Below, piece after piece: positions 1 to 11,163 of a stretch of 64,000 bases of DNA (its first letter is position 1; each line of letters starts with the position of its first letter). Both the position numbers and the translations under genes were made by a program. The DNA comes from Platerodrilus igneus (lineage: Eukaryota; Arthropoda; Insecta; Coleoptera; Lycidae): NCBI GenBank assembly GCA_036346225.1, contig JARFIW010000663.1:2728001-2792000 (forward strand), in the 5' to 3' direction. The notes under the pieces were generated by a model that was not told where the DNA came from, did no database searches, and worked only from the letters and a program-made list of their open reading frames with translations.

Positions 1-263
1 TGGTTTCGATAGTTACCGGCTACTTACATATTTCCTGCTTTCACGCCCTTTACTAACTATACCAAATAACACGTTATCCTCGCTGGTTTATGGATACTAA
101 AACGAGCATTAAGCACACACAGAAGTCTAATTTAAGCAGCTCTTGAGTCGAGATTATGTATGTTAAGTAGTAGGGAAATAAACATACAAAATTATACATG
201 CAGCGTAGCAAGTAATCAGAAATATGTAAGCAGGGTTTTCTCCCCAAAGATAATTTTATTAGA
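1..263. other. Flank left of the hAT element, no gene seen
   Basis: AT-rich sequence with no usable reading frame and no repeat that I recognise. It ends at the 8-bp target duplication of the hAT element, and its continuation is the sequence that starts at 11172. Confidence 0.5.
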
Positions 264-271
264 AGGGTGGG
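264..271. repeat. hAT target-site duplication, left copy
   Basis: AGGGTGGG immediately precedes the CAGGGCCG terminus. The identical octamer follows the other terminus at 11164-11171. Confidence 0.88.
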
Positions 272-789
272 CAGGGCCGCGCCAGGCTATATAGCGCCCT
301 GGGGCAAAAACATTAAGGCGCCTTTTTACTGTAGGAGAATTTTATTAATGGGTAGAGTAGGAGCGTGTTGCTTGCATTTTAGCTTCTCTTACATTATTTA
401 ATTTTTTCAAAAAATTGTGCCTTTGTAGCAAAGGCTTTGTTCTTTACTCTGTACATTATTTTCAAAAATTTATAAAATTGCCTGGCTAGGGACAAATATA
501 AATAAATACCTAGAACTAAAATTTTTTCATAATTTGAAATAAAAGTCGTATATCGTTTTATACAATACATAAACTTTATAATAAGATAAACGCTAAAAGT
601 GTATTATCACAAAAAATATTTTTTAAGTAGTACCACCAAAAAAGTAACGATACGATATATTTAAAAAAAACAAAATATAAACTTATAAACATTTTAATCA
701 AAAGTATATCTTACATTTTACAATATTTTTAAATTATACATAGCTAGAGTGTATATAAAATAGCATAGTAGTAGTAGCATTGCACTAAC

Positions 790-1087
790 CTAAACGAACT
801 TGACTTTGCGTGCTTTATTTTTTGCAAATTTATTTATCAATTCTTCAGTTTCTAAATCTTTTAGTAGTTCAGATTCAATTGAAATAATAGCAAGATTTGC
901 CAGTCTTTCCTGAGCCATACTGGATCTTAGATAGTTTTTTATCATTTCTAATTTTGAAAACGAACGTTCTGCTGTGGCGACAGATACTGGCATAGTTAAC
1001 AAAATTCGTAAAGCCACATAAGTGTTTGGAAAGGATTGTTTCAAATTATTATTAATAATGTAATTTAAAGTTTCTATAGGAGTGGAA
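790..1087 (-). pseudogene. hAT transposase C-terminus (hATC dimerisation domain)
   Basis: About 100 residues, open to a natural stop at 790. It has the hATC signature: NTYVALRILLTMPVSVATAE, then RSFSKLEMIKNYLRS and RLANLAIISIE. This domain mediates dimerisation of hAT transposases. The frame enters from TSTPIETLNY, which abuts the LTR start at 1092. Across the LTR element it joins the GEVN residues encoded just right of 6931. The segment could be mistaken for a small free-standing gene because the rest of the protein lies 6 kb away. Confidence 0.88.
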
Positions 1088-1091
1088 GTGT

Positions 1092-1826
1092 TGCTACGTG
1101 CCAATAAATTGGCACTAAACATTTTCTTAGCTTAATTTTTATGTGCGGAAGTTTTCGCGCCTTTAAATTTAAAAGACTTGGCGTATTTCCGTCACGTTAA
1201 AAGTGGGTTGGACGAATAATTTCGCGCCGACGCGCGAAAGGACAGAAAAGTGTTTTTTTTCTGATGGTCTTTTTAACGTGGCCGTTTGCCTTTGAACATC
1301 GAGAAGGGCGGTCGTGTCTGGTATCGTATCTTCATTTCTTTATGTAGATTTCCTTTTGCTTATCTTTGTTTGACTTTACCTGATTAACCTATTCCTTATC
1401 GTTCCCGCTATACATAGGAATTAGATACAACCTTGGAGTAATCCACAACCCTAGAACGAGCCGGATGTCCATGCTCCGCCAACAGCACCGGAGCAGTCAC
1501 CATCTTTAACTATCTTAAAGGGGCTCCAGCCATTTGGAAGGCGTACCCTCCGTTAATTGCCTTAGAAGGGGCCATCAGCAGTCCTGATGGACGTCAACAG
1601 AAGCCAACTTTAACTCAGGGACATATTCATGTGAGTATTTCGCTGTTATAAACTATTGTATGAAAATTGGCATATTTTCCGTCAATGGCATATTTAATTT
1701 GTTATTGGTGACGTCATTGTCAGATGGCCGCGCTAAAGCCTGTGTAAAGCTTGGAGCTCAAACCTGCCCGTGGCGTCGCTTATTTTGCGCTTGCGCGATG
1801 TAATTATGAACTTTTAAAGTGTAAGA
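1092..1826 (+). repeat. 5' LTR of the LARD-like element
   Basis: 735 bp, starting TGCTACGTGCC and ending GTAAGA. It is nearly identical to 6190-6927, with scattered substitutions. It begins immediately after the GTGT target sequence. Confidence 0.85.
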
Positions 1827-1828
1827 AT

Positions 1829-1846
1829 TGGCGCTTTTAACGTGTG
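1829..1846 (+). promoter_or_regulatory. Candidate primer-binding site
   Basis: TGGCGCTTTTAACGTGTG lies two bases after the left LTR. TGG is the complement of a tRNA 3' CCA end. I could not assign the tRNA. Confidence 0.5.
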
Positions 1847-4405
1847 AGGTTGTAATACTTCTTTTATAAACATACAATGTATTACCTAATGTTATTTATA
1901 GCTTTTTCAATTATCTAATATCTGTTGACCTTAAAACCCTATATCCGTGTTTTGGAACACACGCCATTCCTTAGATGTCAAAATCAGTTGTTATGGTAAC
2001 TAGAGGTGTACCGCCATTTTGAAACTAAAATATAGCTGTTGTTTAAAAAATATGTTTTAATATAATGTTCCTTTAATTTTGAATGTGGTATGCCTTTGTT
2101 GACTTCAGTTTTATTGTTGAGTGCATAGTTATTTTTTTACACACAAATATAAGTTTTTTAGGAAGGATCAATCCCTTAACCCTACTTCTTACACGTGAGT
2201 ACATTTAAACATTAATAAATAAGCATTTAAGTAATGCGTGCCTTAAACACTGTTTATTACAAAAAATTATCTATTTATATTAGATTAAAACATAACCTTT
2301 GTTTGTTTTTTCGACATTAAAAAACTGTTTTGAAACCGTAAATCAACACTGTCTGGTGAGTTGATAGTTTGGGGGTGTCCTTTAGTAATTTACCTGTTTG
2401 ATTAATGATATTCGAATTACTTTTACAAGAAAACCTTGTGTTTAAAAGCACTTAACGTATTAAATTGCCCTTTTTCAATATCTTTTTAAAAAACGTTAAA
2501 CTACGGGTCGTTGCATTTGTTAAATAACACATTACCTACATTTTTTATAATTTGGAGTGTCTTTTTGTAGTTTATCAATGATATATTTCTTTGATTAAAC
2601 ACTAATCTTGCCCTCTTATAGTTCTAATCGTGTTTTTTAGTGATTTATATACGTACCGTAATTAAATTTGAATATTATACCTTAGAAATGCCTTTTATAG
2701 AAGTTCTTGCCTTTATATATAATTAACGAAACTATCTAACCATATCTTTTACCTTTCAAAACGTTGTAATAAACTGAATCGCTTTATATCTGCTCCTTTT
2801 AATACTGAAATAAAGGAATTGCCGTTAACGTTTTAGTATTTAAACTCATTTACGATAGTTGTTGATAACTCCGCAATATCGAAAGAATATTCCAACAATT
2901 TGGAATACTATCTTTGTATATGTATCGTGGAATGTTTCTTTCGTGTAGCGAGTATGATTTTGTCTTGATTGCATATTTTTTTAGATATCGATATTTCAAC
3001 GTAGAACTTTAAGATCCATTAAGCGGAATTAACTGTCGGATTTGGTCGTCTAGCTGTCTATAAGTCTAAAACGAGACCCATAAAGGGGCCGGTCGTTAAG
3101 CATCATAAGTCTAGACGAGAATTTGGTTGGTAAGATTGTCGTTTTAGAATTTGTAATCATTTTTTTTTAATAATGATGTTGAAATTTTCCTTTATTGGTT
3201 TGGGAGGAACTCAAATGAGAGCTTCCCATCCCAGTAAATATATGCTTTATAAAATATCTTTTTGTTATTCAACAATTTTATTAGTGAATCGAGTCTCGAT
3301 TACTCTCATCTCTTTACATATCGATTCAAACCTCATTAAATGGCTTAAAATTATCTTTAAAATCGTTCAACCATACGTACATCTAAAAGCTTTTCACGTT
3401 TTACTTCTTTGACAATGTATCTAATGTTTTTAGTTCTCACCATCAATTAGTAACTTTAATCGCTTATTTCCTCTCTTGTACTGTGTATACCTCTTAAACG
3501 GTTAACTTACTTACCTTAAATTAGCTATCTTTTTCTTTTCGGTTGACTTTTCCTTGACCATATCGTTACTTATATATTACTTTATTCTCTACACCTTCAA
3601 ATATAACTCTCTCGTTTCATTTAATTAATCCTCGAACTTTTCCTACAGCATATTATTTGGTTTTTAGTATTTTTCTTATGTCATTAATTTCGTGTGGTAA
3701 TTGTAACTTTGGTTGCAATAACTCATTGAATTTTTATGATTGGTTTTAGCTGATGTTAGAGTGGATGTTTTTCTTCTTTGGGCTCACATAGGAAACGCGC
3801 GGCCTATGCCATTGTAAGAAATAGTTCATATTCGCAGTTGCAAAAAACTAGGATTGCCTATTCTATGTGTTTTTCCTCTGAATTATTACAGACGCCCACA
3901 TTATACTATACCATTATTTGTTCCTTTTTCTACTAAATCACCATAACTTATAAACATTTTTTTTCATTGTTTTTTATTGAACTTCGTGGTGAGGCGCTAT
4001 AACTTCTTATTGATATCTTATTAAATTCTCGGTTGTTTTAGCATATTGGGACAGTGTGGCTGTATTTAACTGCTTATAATTAGGCATCGTTGTGTGTTTA
4101 GGGTGCTACCGTTTAAAAAAAACTACCTTAAAACATTTTGTTTTTGTGTGAATGTATCTGTAATGATATTTTTAAGTTGTTGTGGCAACTTTTGTCTGAT
4201 TTTTTTATCGTAGTGGATGCACTCGTTAGGAAAATGATTGTACTAGTTCTTTTAAGAGTCTAGTGAATTGTTAACGTATGATATACCCTATCGTGTCGGA
4301 TTAATATCGCAGGTGGTCCTTCAGACCGCGCTGTGTTTCAACAGAGACAATCCTCTACCTTCTCTCGGACGCTTGTCCAAAAACTCTACTTTTTTATATC
4401 CCGCT

Positions 4406-4504
4406 GTCTCCGTTTATGCCAGGTAAAAAAAACTCGCTTCCTGGCCAATGTAGTACCTTCGGGTGGAGCATTGGAAAATCAAATGTAATGTCTCCGTTTA
4501 TGCC
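4406..4504 (-). mobile_element. 67-bp LINE 3' scrap with 16-bp target duplication
   Basis: The 16-mer TGTCTCCGTTTATGCC occurs at 4406-4421 and again at 4489-4504. The 67 bp between contains 39 bases (4441-4479) identical to 40403-40441, which lies in the 3' tail of the LINE on the minus strand. A duplication of this size with only the LINE 3' end inserted is what a severely 5'-truncated target-primed insertion would leave. Confidence 0.72.
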
Positions 4505-5084
4505 TTATTCTTCTTTCGGTGGACCTGTTTTCGTCTTGGAACACCCGTCTGCCACATAAGAGTGATGTTCCCTCACTCCCGGCTACTGGCCACATTGGCT
4601 GGTTGAGTAGCGCTTTGCTATCCACCTTTTTCTGTCTCAATGCGAGCCCTTCCTCTACTTTTTCTACCTGGAAGTGCCCCTTATGCATTTCAAGTAACCA
4701 CCTCCCTCTTTCTACCGTTCCTATTTCTACTGCCTTTTTCATTTCCGTTAGTCACCGTGTGGTTGCGCGGGAGGTTTTCACAGACACCTGGACCCCGTCT
4801 CTGGGAATCTTTCGTGAGGTCATGCGATGCCGCTGTCAGCGCATGGGCTCTGGCAGTGAAGGTATGTATGAGTGTATGAATGTGTGAGTGCATGTGTATA
4901 TCGTTATATATCGTGTGGGTATCGGATGATTATATCACCGATATCGATTAACGCCGGGTGCAGGGATGCACCCAAATGCCTTTGCCGGTCCCTCGTGCCG
5001 TTTCTGGCAAACGGGCCTGCTTCACAGGCCGCTCTTTTTAGAGGGTACGAGAAATGCCTATTTAACGGCTCCACAGAGCCACTC

Positions 5085-5545
5085 TATCGTTATCTTTATC
5101 TATTATCTTCGATAATAACTAGGCTAATATCTTTATCTTATTTATTATCTTAGACAATACCCTAAGTTTTAATATCGGTATCTTACCGATTACCTATAAT
5201 ACTAATTTTAGTTACTCTCTTATCTTACCGACTACCGTTAGTAATAATTTTGGTTTAATTTCTCGTTATCTTACCGACTACCGTTAGTAATAACTTTTGT
5301 TTAATTTCGCGTTATCTTACCTGTTATTTTTAGTAATAACTTTTGTTTAATATCGCGTTATCTTACCTACTATTTCTAATAATAACTTTAGCTTAATATC
5401 GCGTTATCTCACTTAGTATCTCAAATAATAACTAAAGCTTAGTATCGTTATCTTATCTATTACCTTTGATGATAACAATTTAAGATCAATATCGTTATCT
5501 TATCTACTATCTTTAACAACAATTTGAGATCTTGTCTTATCTTTT
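5085..5545 (+). repeat. Degenerate tandem repeat, unit about 46 bp
   Basis: About eight to ten units begin with TATCTTACC or TATCTTATC and continue with TAGTAATAAC-like and TTTAATATCG-like sequence. Best-preserved units start near 5221, 5267 and 5313. Outer units are strongly diverged. It lies inside the LARD interior. Confidence 0.75.
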
Positions 5546-6189
5546 TATCTTCCTAACGTTTGGTATTTATGACCAGACGTGGGAATTATTTTTCTTGAAT
5601 TTAAGTGAAAAAGCTAACCTGATGTAGAAATGTAATTTGTTAGGTTAACAATGTAAGAATTTAGTAGGGTGGTACTTTTGGTAAATTTGTTGATTCACAA
5701 ACATTGTCATGGACAAGTTTTGATGTGTATCGTTAGAAAACCAAAGTACCAGTAACAAAAATTTGCTAGAGTGTAGATTAACGCACTCTCATAAACATTT
5801 TTAAATTTGGGCACTTTTTGCCAACAAGGAACAGTTTTGATAAAACGCTCATGTGTGTTTGCACGTAAGAACTTTAATGTTAGCTTTAGTTTAGATAGGT
5901 TAGGCGACTTGTCGCATTTGTTTTAATTTAAGTAGTGTTTCATGCTCCCCCACAAATTTGTGCTGTCGATTATTAGTGTAGTCAAAGACAATGGAGCTAC
6001 ATTTTCCGTTTCCTGGTAATTCGGTAGACGTGTTACCGGTTGAAAAAACCAAGTGGCGCCTTATATAAACATTTTGTAGGTTTTAAGTTAGGGTTTATGT
6101 AGGGTAGTTAGGACGTAGATTTTAAGCTGTTACTGTGCTAACAGACTTTTTCTTTTTTTAAGTTTTTTCTTTTATGGCTTTGCCGCGAT

Positions 6190-6927
6190 TGTTACGTGCC
6201 AATAAATTGGCACTAAACATTTTCTTAGCTTAATTTTTATGTGCGGAAGTTTTCGCGCCTTTAAATTTAAAAGACTTGGCGTATTTCCGTCACGTTAAAA
6301 GTGGGTTGGACGAATAATTTCGCGCCGGCGCGGGAAAGTACAGAAAAGTTGGGTTTTTTCCGGTGGTCTTTTTAACGTGGCCGTTTGCCTTTGGACATCG
6401 AGAAGGGCGGTCGTGTCTGGTATCGTATCTTCATTTTTATTATGTAGATTTCCTTTTGCTTATCTTTGTTTGACTTTACCTGATTAACCTATTCCTTATC
6501 GTTCCCGCTACATATAGGAATTAGATACGACCTTGGAGTAATCCACGACCCTAGAACGAGCCGGATGTCCATGCTCCGCCAACAGCAACGGAGCAGTCAC
6601 CATCTTTAACAATCTAAAAGGGGGCTCCAGCCATTTGAAAGGCGTACCCTCCGTTAATTGCCTTAGAAGGGGCCATCAGCAGTCCTGATGGACGTCAACA
6701 GAAGCCAACTTTTACTCAAGGACATATTCATGTGAGTATTTCGTTGTTATAAACTATTATATAAAAATTGGCATATTTTCCGTCAATAGCGTATTTAATT
6801 TGTTATTGGTGACGTCATTGTCAGATGGGCGCTCTAAAGCCTGTGTAAAGCTTGGAGCTACCACCTGCCCGTGGCGTCGCTTATTCCGCGCTTGCGCGAT
6901 GTAATTATGAACTTTTAAAGTGTAAGA
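6190..6927 (+). repeat. 3' LTR of the LARD-like element
   Basis: 738 bp, starting TGTTACGTGCC and ending GTAAGA, followed by the second GTGT and then hAT coding sequence. The sequence upstream is pyrimidine-rich with no clear polypurine tract, which is unusual for a plus-strand LTR element. Confidence 0.85.
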
Positions 6928-6931
6928 GTGT

Positions 6932-7163
6932 TTACTTCACCTAAATTAATAAACTGTAATTCGCTTAGGAGTTCTACACCCTTTATGTCACGTTCATTGA
7001 GATTTAGATCAGTTAATACTATTTCAAGGCATGTACATAACTTTAACTGCTCCTGTTTAGAATATTTGGAAAAATTGGAAATGTCCCACAAAAGTTAAAA
7101 AGATTTGAATAAGCTGATAATAATTGAACTCTTTCATTTACAGATTCTATAGTTATATCTAAC
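6932..7163 (-). pseudogene. hAT transposase, segment between two LTR insertions
   Basis: Minus-strand remnant reading MLDITIESVNERVQLL, then, after a frame change, ELLSELQFINLGEVNT. Together these match the region before the dimerisation domain of ZMYM-like hAT proteins. Its right edge continues the frame ending in NSFFN across the ATAT site at 7164-7765. Its left edge continues into the C-terminal domain across the GTGT site at 1088-6931. Both junctions heal in frame, so the segment belongs to the same gene and not to a second copy. Confidence 0.8.
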
Positions 7164-7167
7164 ATAT

Positions 7168-7761
7168 TGTTGCGAGCTACTATTAGGCAACCCGTCAAAC
7201 ACACAAGCGTTGTAGGGTCTGCATAGTTTCCAGGATTCTAGAATGCTTCTAGCAATCAAACACACAAAACGCCGCCAGCACTGTTCATTCTCGCCAGACC
7301 TGGAAGGTTCTCGTAATTACCAAAAGATGAGTCATATCTTTAAATCTGAGTATATATAAGACCGCTGAAAAATGCAAGGGTCAGTCTATACTTGAATGTC
7401 TAATATAAATTATATCGTGTACAGTAAACGTAGTTGAGCTTTTAGGAGTTCAAGAATTTAAACATAAATGATATATGCTGTGTCTAATGTACATGCAGCT
7501 TGTAGTATACATAAATAAATAGAAGTGTATAAATAAATAGTTGTGTTAGTGTTGTTAATGGACCTATGGTAAAGGAGTTAATTTAAAAAGATATTAGTGC
7601 TTGTAAATTCATTAGTGTGATAGTGCTTCGTTGTTAAGTAGACTGAAAACATCTACAAATAAGGCATATACTGTTAATTAGACTTGTAAACAGTGGGTAA
7701 TAAAAACCTTTATTATTACTTGTTTTAAATTAAAGAAACGCGGTAGTAGTAGCCCGTTACA
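7168..7761 (+). mobile_element. Solo LTR of the macro-domain Gypsy family
   Basis: 594 bp, starting TGTTGCGAGCTACTATTAGG and ending CCCGTTACA. ATAT duplications lie at 7164-7167 and 7762-7765. It is clearly related to the LTRs at 41146-41689 and 47228-47772, sharing AGGCAACCCGTCAAAC, the tatataag box and the AAACGCGGTAG end. It has an extra segment near 7260-7310. Removing it joins hAT coding in frame. Confidence 0.9.
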
Positions 7762-7765
7762 ATAT

Positions 7766-9013
7766 TAAAAAAAGAATTTACTTTAAACTTTAATTTTTCA
7801 TCTTCAGTGGGTTCATCCATCATCGTGTTCGTAACAGAATTGCTTTCTTAAATTCAAAATCAACGTCTAATGAATCAGCTATTTCACGAGCATCGCCTAA
7901 CAATTCGTTGAATCCTTTATCTGATATGTATTCTGTTAACCAATTAACTAAAGTTTTTAAATTAGCACAGGCCTCTACTATATTAAAATCCTCAGTTTGT
8001 AAAAGTTTACTTACAATATTGACTTTATTTAAAATATTATACCATAAAATCAACATACATATAAACTCAACATTTTTTATTTTTTTGGAAAGCGATGATG
8101 CCGTATTTTTTGAATTATTGTCAAAAGCTTTATTTCCTTCACTAGAGATTTCAAATAGAGAATCGTATATATCTCCAAGCTGATATCTTAAAGGAGTTAA
8201 AGCATCAACTCTACTAGACCATCTTGTATCAGATAAGGGTTTAAGGTTAAATTTGATATATTTGTTTTTAAGACTGATCAACGGTTAGTTGAAGCCGAAA
8301 AAAATTATAAAATTCCTGTACTATAGAAAAAAAATTACGCTTGATATATTTGATTTTGCGGCATCGTTCACGACAAGGTTTAAACTATGGTTGCAAAAGG
8401 CACAAAGAATGCTCTTGGATTTATATTAAGAATTTTTTTTTGTAATCCATTATGTTTACCGCGCATGTTTGCACCATTGTCATATCCTTGGCCGCGTAAA
8501 TTATAAATATCTAAGCCATTTTTTTCCAATGTTTCTATTAAGAAATTTTTCAAACCCTCACTTGTACAATCATTTATAGGGCAAAAAGTTAAGAAATGTT
8601 CTTCGACGACAATTTTATTTTTTTCTGAATTAACGAATCTAACACATACTGATATTTGTTCTTGATGACTAGCATCCGAGGTACAATCAAGTACAATTAA
8701 AAAATATCTAGCTGTTTTAATCATGCCTAAAATTTTTAATTTAAGATTTTCTCTTATTAAATTAATTATTTCGTTTTGAATTTTGTCCCCGAGATAATGA
8801 GGCATTTTTATCTTTTCCTGCATTTGGATTCTTCTGGTGTGCTCAGATATTATAGGATCAAATTTTGCTAACATTTCAATGCATTTTAGAAAACTGCCAT
8901 TATTTTTTTCAAGCAGTTTGCTATTGGTACCACGTAAAGCCAAGTTTTGCTCAGCAAGAAATTGAATAATATAAAAAATGCGCTCGATAACTCCATGCTA
9001 ATATTTTGTTTCT
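7766..9013 (-). pseudogene. hAT transposase, central catalytic part
   Basis: This continues the transposase from the solo-LTR boundary at 9013. The order is FLAEQNLALRG, then the DUF4371-type region with LIRENLKLKILG. The first acidic motif is LDCTSDASHQEQ and the second is GQGYDNGANM, matching positions of catalytic Asp residues in this hAT group. A frameshift at about 8385-8400 separates that motif from NHSLNLVVNDAA, and a second change follows near 8290. The segment with LSDTRWSSRVDAL (7820-8281) is the usual block before the hAT C-terminal half. Another frame change near 7830 leads to the junction with the solo LTR. The gene is clearly dead. Confidence 0.85.
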
Positions 9014-9017
9014 ATAT

Positions 9018-9542
9018 TGTAACGCGCTACTACTACCGCGTTTCTTTAATTTAAAACAAGTAATAACAAACGTCTTTATTACTTACTGTTCACAAGTCTA
9101 ATTAACAGTATATGCCTTATTTATAGATGTTTTCAGTCCACTTAACAATGAAGCACTATTACACTAATGAATTTACAAGCACTAATATCTTCTTAAATTA
9201 ACTCCTTTACCATAGGTTCATTAACAACACTAACACTACTATTTATTTATACACTTCTATTTATTTATGTATACTACAAGCTGTATGAACATTAGACACA
9301 GCATATCACATTTATGTATACTTCAAAAGCTCAAAACTGCTATCACTTTACAACGTTATAATTTATATTAGACATTCAAGAATAGACTGACTCTTGCATT
9401 CATTAGCGGTCTTATATATACTCTGGATTAAAAGGATGACTCATGCTCCAGTACTTTCTAGAAGGATTCTCGAATGCTGAAGAATACGCTGTGCCCCGGG
9501 CGTTTGTATGTTTGACGGGTTGCCTAATAGTGGATCGCAACA
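9018..9542 (-). mobile_element. Second solo LTR of the same family, opposite orientation
   Basis: 525 bp. It reads as the reverse complement of the Gypsy LTR, from TGTAACGCGCTAC to GTGGATCGCAACA. ATAT duplications lie at 9014-9017 and 9543-9546. It interrupts the hAT transposase between the zinc-finger and central parts. A solo LTR is the usual product of recombination between the two LTRs of one inserted element. Confidence 0.9.
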
Positions 9543-9546
9543 ATAT

Positions 9547-10260
9547 TAATTAAATTTTGAGCCGCAGAATCAATAGTTGCCATTTTTTTTAAGCGAGTGA
9601 AACATTCTGACCATTTTTTTAAGTTCTCAAAATGAAATTTACTTTTTTCATGGATACTTAAATGTTCACCAATGTGGTGCCAGTCATTATACCCATTTTC
9701 ATCACTTAGTTTAATTGTTTTTAAAGTATTTGAAAATATTCTACAACAAAAACAAAACACTGAATTTTTTTCTATTGATTATAAAAGCCACTCCCGTTCG
9801 ACTTTTTCATTATTAGACAAAATTCGTGAACAATATTTATCCGAAAACCTTCGGCCTGATATTTTATCATTGGGATAATTTATACAATTTTTACTTCGAT
9901 AATGAGTAGGCCCGTTTTCAATTAGTATTTGTACATCTCTAGGAGACAATATTTTTGGCCACAAACCTGGATCTTGAGGAAGTTGCGTATCGTCCACTTC
10001 CGCAGAAACTACGTCTTCGTCTTCCTCAACTTCGTCTATAGATGTTGATGGAATCTCTTGTAGTTTAGACTCCTCCCGGTCCGTTCTCGAAGTCGATGGG
10101 AGATCTGCATGTTTGTATATTTGTGCTTGAAGGTGAAGGAGAAAATACCGTAATTTTGGAATTCGTCTTCTACAGTCCTTTTTCTCGCTTTCTTTTTTTC
10201 ATCAAATTTTGATATTCTGAAAGCTTTCTTTTTCTTTATTAAACATCTATAATAAATAAA
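9547..10260 (-). pseudogene. hAT transposase, N-terminal part (TTF-type zinc finger)
   Basis: Minus-strand coding remnant. It starts with a Lys/Arg-rich stretch near 10.2 kb and continues, after a frame change near 10.1 kb, through an acidic segment. Next comes the DPGLWP motif usual at the start of ZMYM-like hAT proteins and a TTF-type zinc-finger segment with the paired cysteines CFCC. A TAA stop interrupts the frame just after the residues EWLL (about 9779-9781), where the family normally has an aromatic residue, so one substitution explains it. The last residues, DSAAQNLINI, run straight into the solo LTR at 9542 and resume at 9013. The N-terminal end is approximate. Confidence 0.8.
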
Positions 10261-11163
10261 ATAGACTATTACAGAATTGAAATTCCGCTAGATACGCCAA
10301 TCTTAAAATTTATTTATTATTTTTGTATTCATATCGGCAACAACATACAATTTACGAAATTTTGAAATTATGAAGTAGCGATTTTGGACACCCTGTATCT
10401 CAAAAAGTAACTGTTAAACTTACAGCTTTGTCGCAATGGACACATTAATTCATTAATATGTCAAATTCTGCAACATATCAAAATTTCGTCAAATTCTGAC
10501 CGAAGGGTATTTATTTTCCATTTAAAACGTGCCCTCTCTATTGTAAAGTAAAGAGTAAAGTTAGAAACTTACCTTTTACCTTGAATCCTCTAATAATGTA
10601 AAATATCGAAGAACACTTAATTTTTTTAATTCAGGTGCACAATTTACAGTCTTTACGACACATCGATACCCAATGTTAAATGAATTGTTTTTAAAAGCGC
10701 GGCGGTATTTATAAAGATTCAAGACTCAAAATTCAACAGGAAGGAATGAACTGGAAAACTTGCAGAAACAAGAATAAACTCGCTTTCTGCGTTCTAGTCA
10801 ACATATAGGGATGAGCACTAGCGCTGTTACGGCAAAACATCGATAACGGATAATTATCGAATACATAAACATAATAAAAATAAAATTATGCAACTAGCGC
10901 AACGTCGCGATATTGGAGTGTTGTCCTAATATTGTAGATCATCATCGGTTGAGAACATCTGATACAAAACATCGATTTTCCGATAATTAATGGAATTTAA
11001 TTAGTTATTCATAGCGAATGCGCGCGTAAACGTACAGGGGACCTTTGGGAAGTCTCGTGTCTCAAACAAAAATAAGAATTTTGGTAAGTTTTAAATATTA
11101 CCGGCGCCTTTGGACTTTTGGCGCCGTCGGATTTTGCCCTTGTTGTCCTTATGGACGGCCTTG
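10261..11163 (-). other. hAT 5' non-coding region
   Basis: AT-rich sequence between the transposase start and the right terminus, with no reading frame of note. At about 10386 it carries the motif GGACACCCTGTAT, similar to ends of some mariner-type elements, but I could not find a matching partner. The last 80 bp are GGCGCC-rich and pair loosely with the left end of the transposon. Confidence 0.5.

Larger units (their letters stand above)
1847..6189 (+). other. LARD interior, no retroviral coding capacity
   Basis: 4.3 kb of mostly AT-rich sequence. The longest frames (around 3173-3412 and 4479-4887) have no recognisable domain and compete on both strands. I treat them as chance. The interior contains a short LINE scrap at 4422-4488 and a 46-bp tandem repeat at 5085-5545. 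Confidence 0.6.
1092..6927 (+). mobile_element. Non-coding LTR retrotransposon (LARD-like) inside the hAT transposase
   Basis: Two direct repeats of about 735 bp (1092-1826 and 6190-6927) bound a 4.36-kb interior. A 4-bp duplication, GTGT (or 5 bp, AGTGT), flanks the whole at 1088-1091 and 6928-6931. Excising it with one copy of the duplication restores the hAT frame. A TGGCGC primer-binding-like sequence follows the left LTR, so the element is on the plus strand. The interior has no gag or pol similarity, which fits a non-autonomous large retrotransposon derivative. The last bases of the LTRs (GTAAGA) are not the usual CA, so that edge may be off by a base. Confidence 0.82.
272..11163 (-). 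mobile_element. hAT DNA transposon (ZMYM/TTF-type), nested and degraded
   Basis: The ends are defined by an 8-bp direct repeat, AGGGTGGG, at 264-271 and 11164-11171, the duplication length typical of hAT elements. The termini are imperfect inverted repeats: the left end starts CAGGGCCG and the right end, read in reverse, starts CAAGGCCG. GGCGCC-rich sequence follows inside both ends. A minus-strand transposase lies between. Subtracting the three later LTR insertions leaves a hAT of about 3.9 kb. It is inactive, with an in-frame stop near the N-terminus, frameshifts near 7.83, 8.39 and 10.1 kb, and three large insertions. It is the oldest mobile element in this stretch because the others sit inside it. 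Confidence 0.88.

Noticed and set aside
3173..3412. 79-codon plus-strand frame in the LARD
   Set aside because: Hydrophobic but without a recognisable pattern; isolated in non-coding element interior.
4479..5153. Several overlapping frames on both strands around 4.5-5.1 kb
   Set aside because: They compete on both strands, have no domain, and lie across a LINE scrap and AT-rich LARD interior. Chance frames.
7168..9542. A single composite element flanked by inverted LTRs
   Set aside because: Each LTR has its own ATAT duplication and the sequence between is hAT coding that heals across both, so they are two independent solo LTRs.
10380..10400. GGACACCCTGTAT as a mariner-type terminus inside the hAT
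   Set aside because: No second end located and the sequence around it continues as hAT 5' region.
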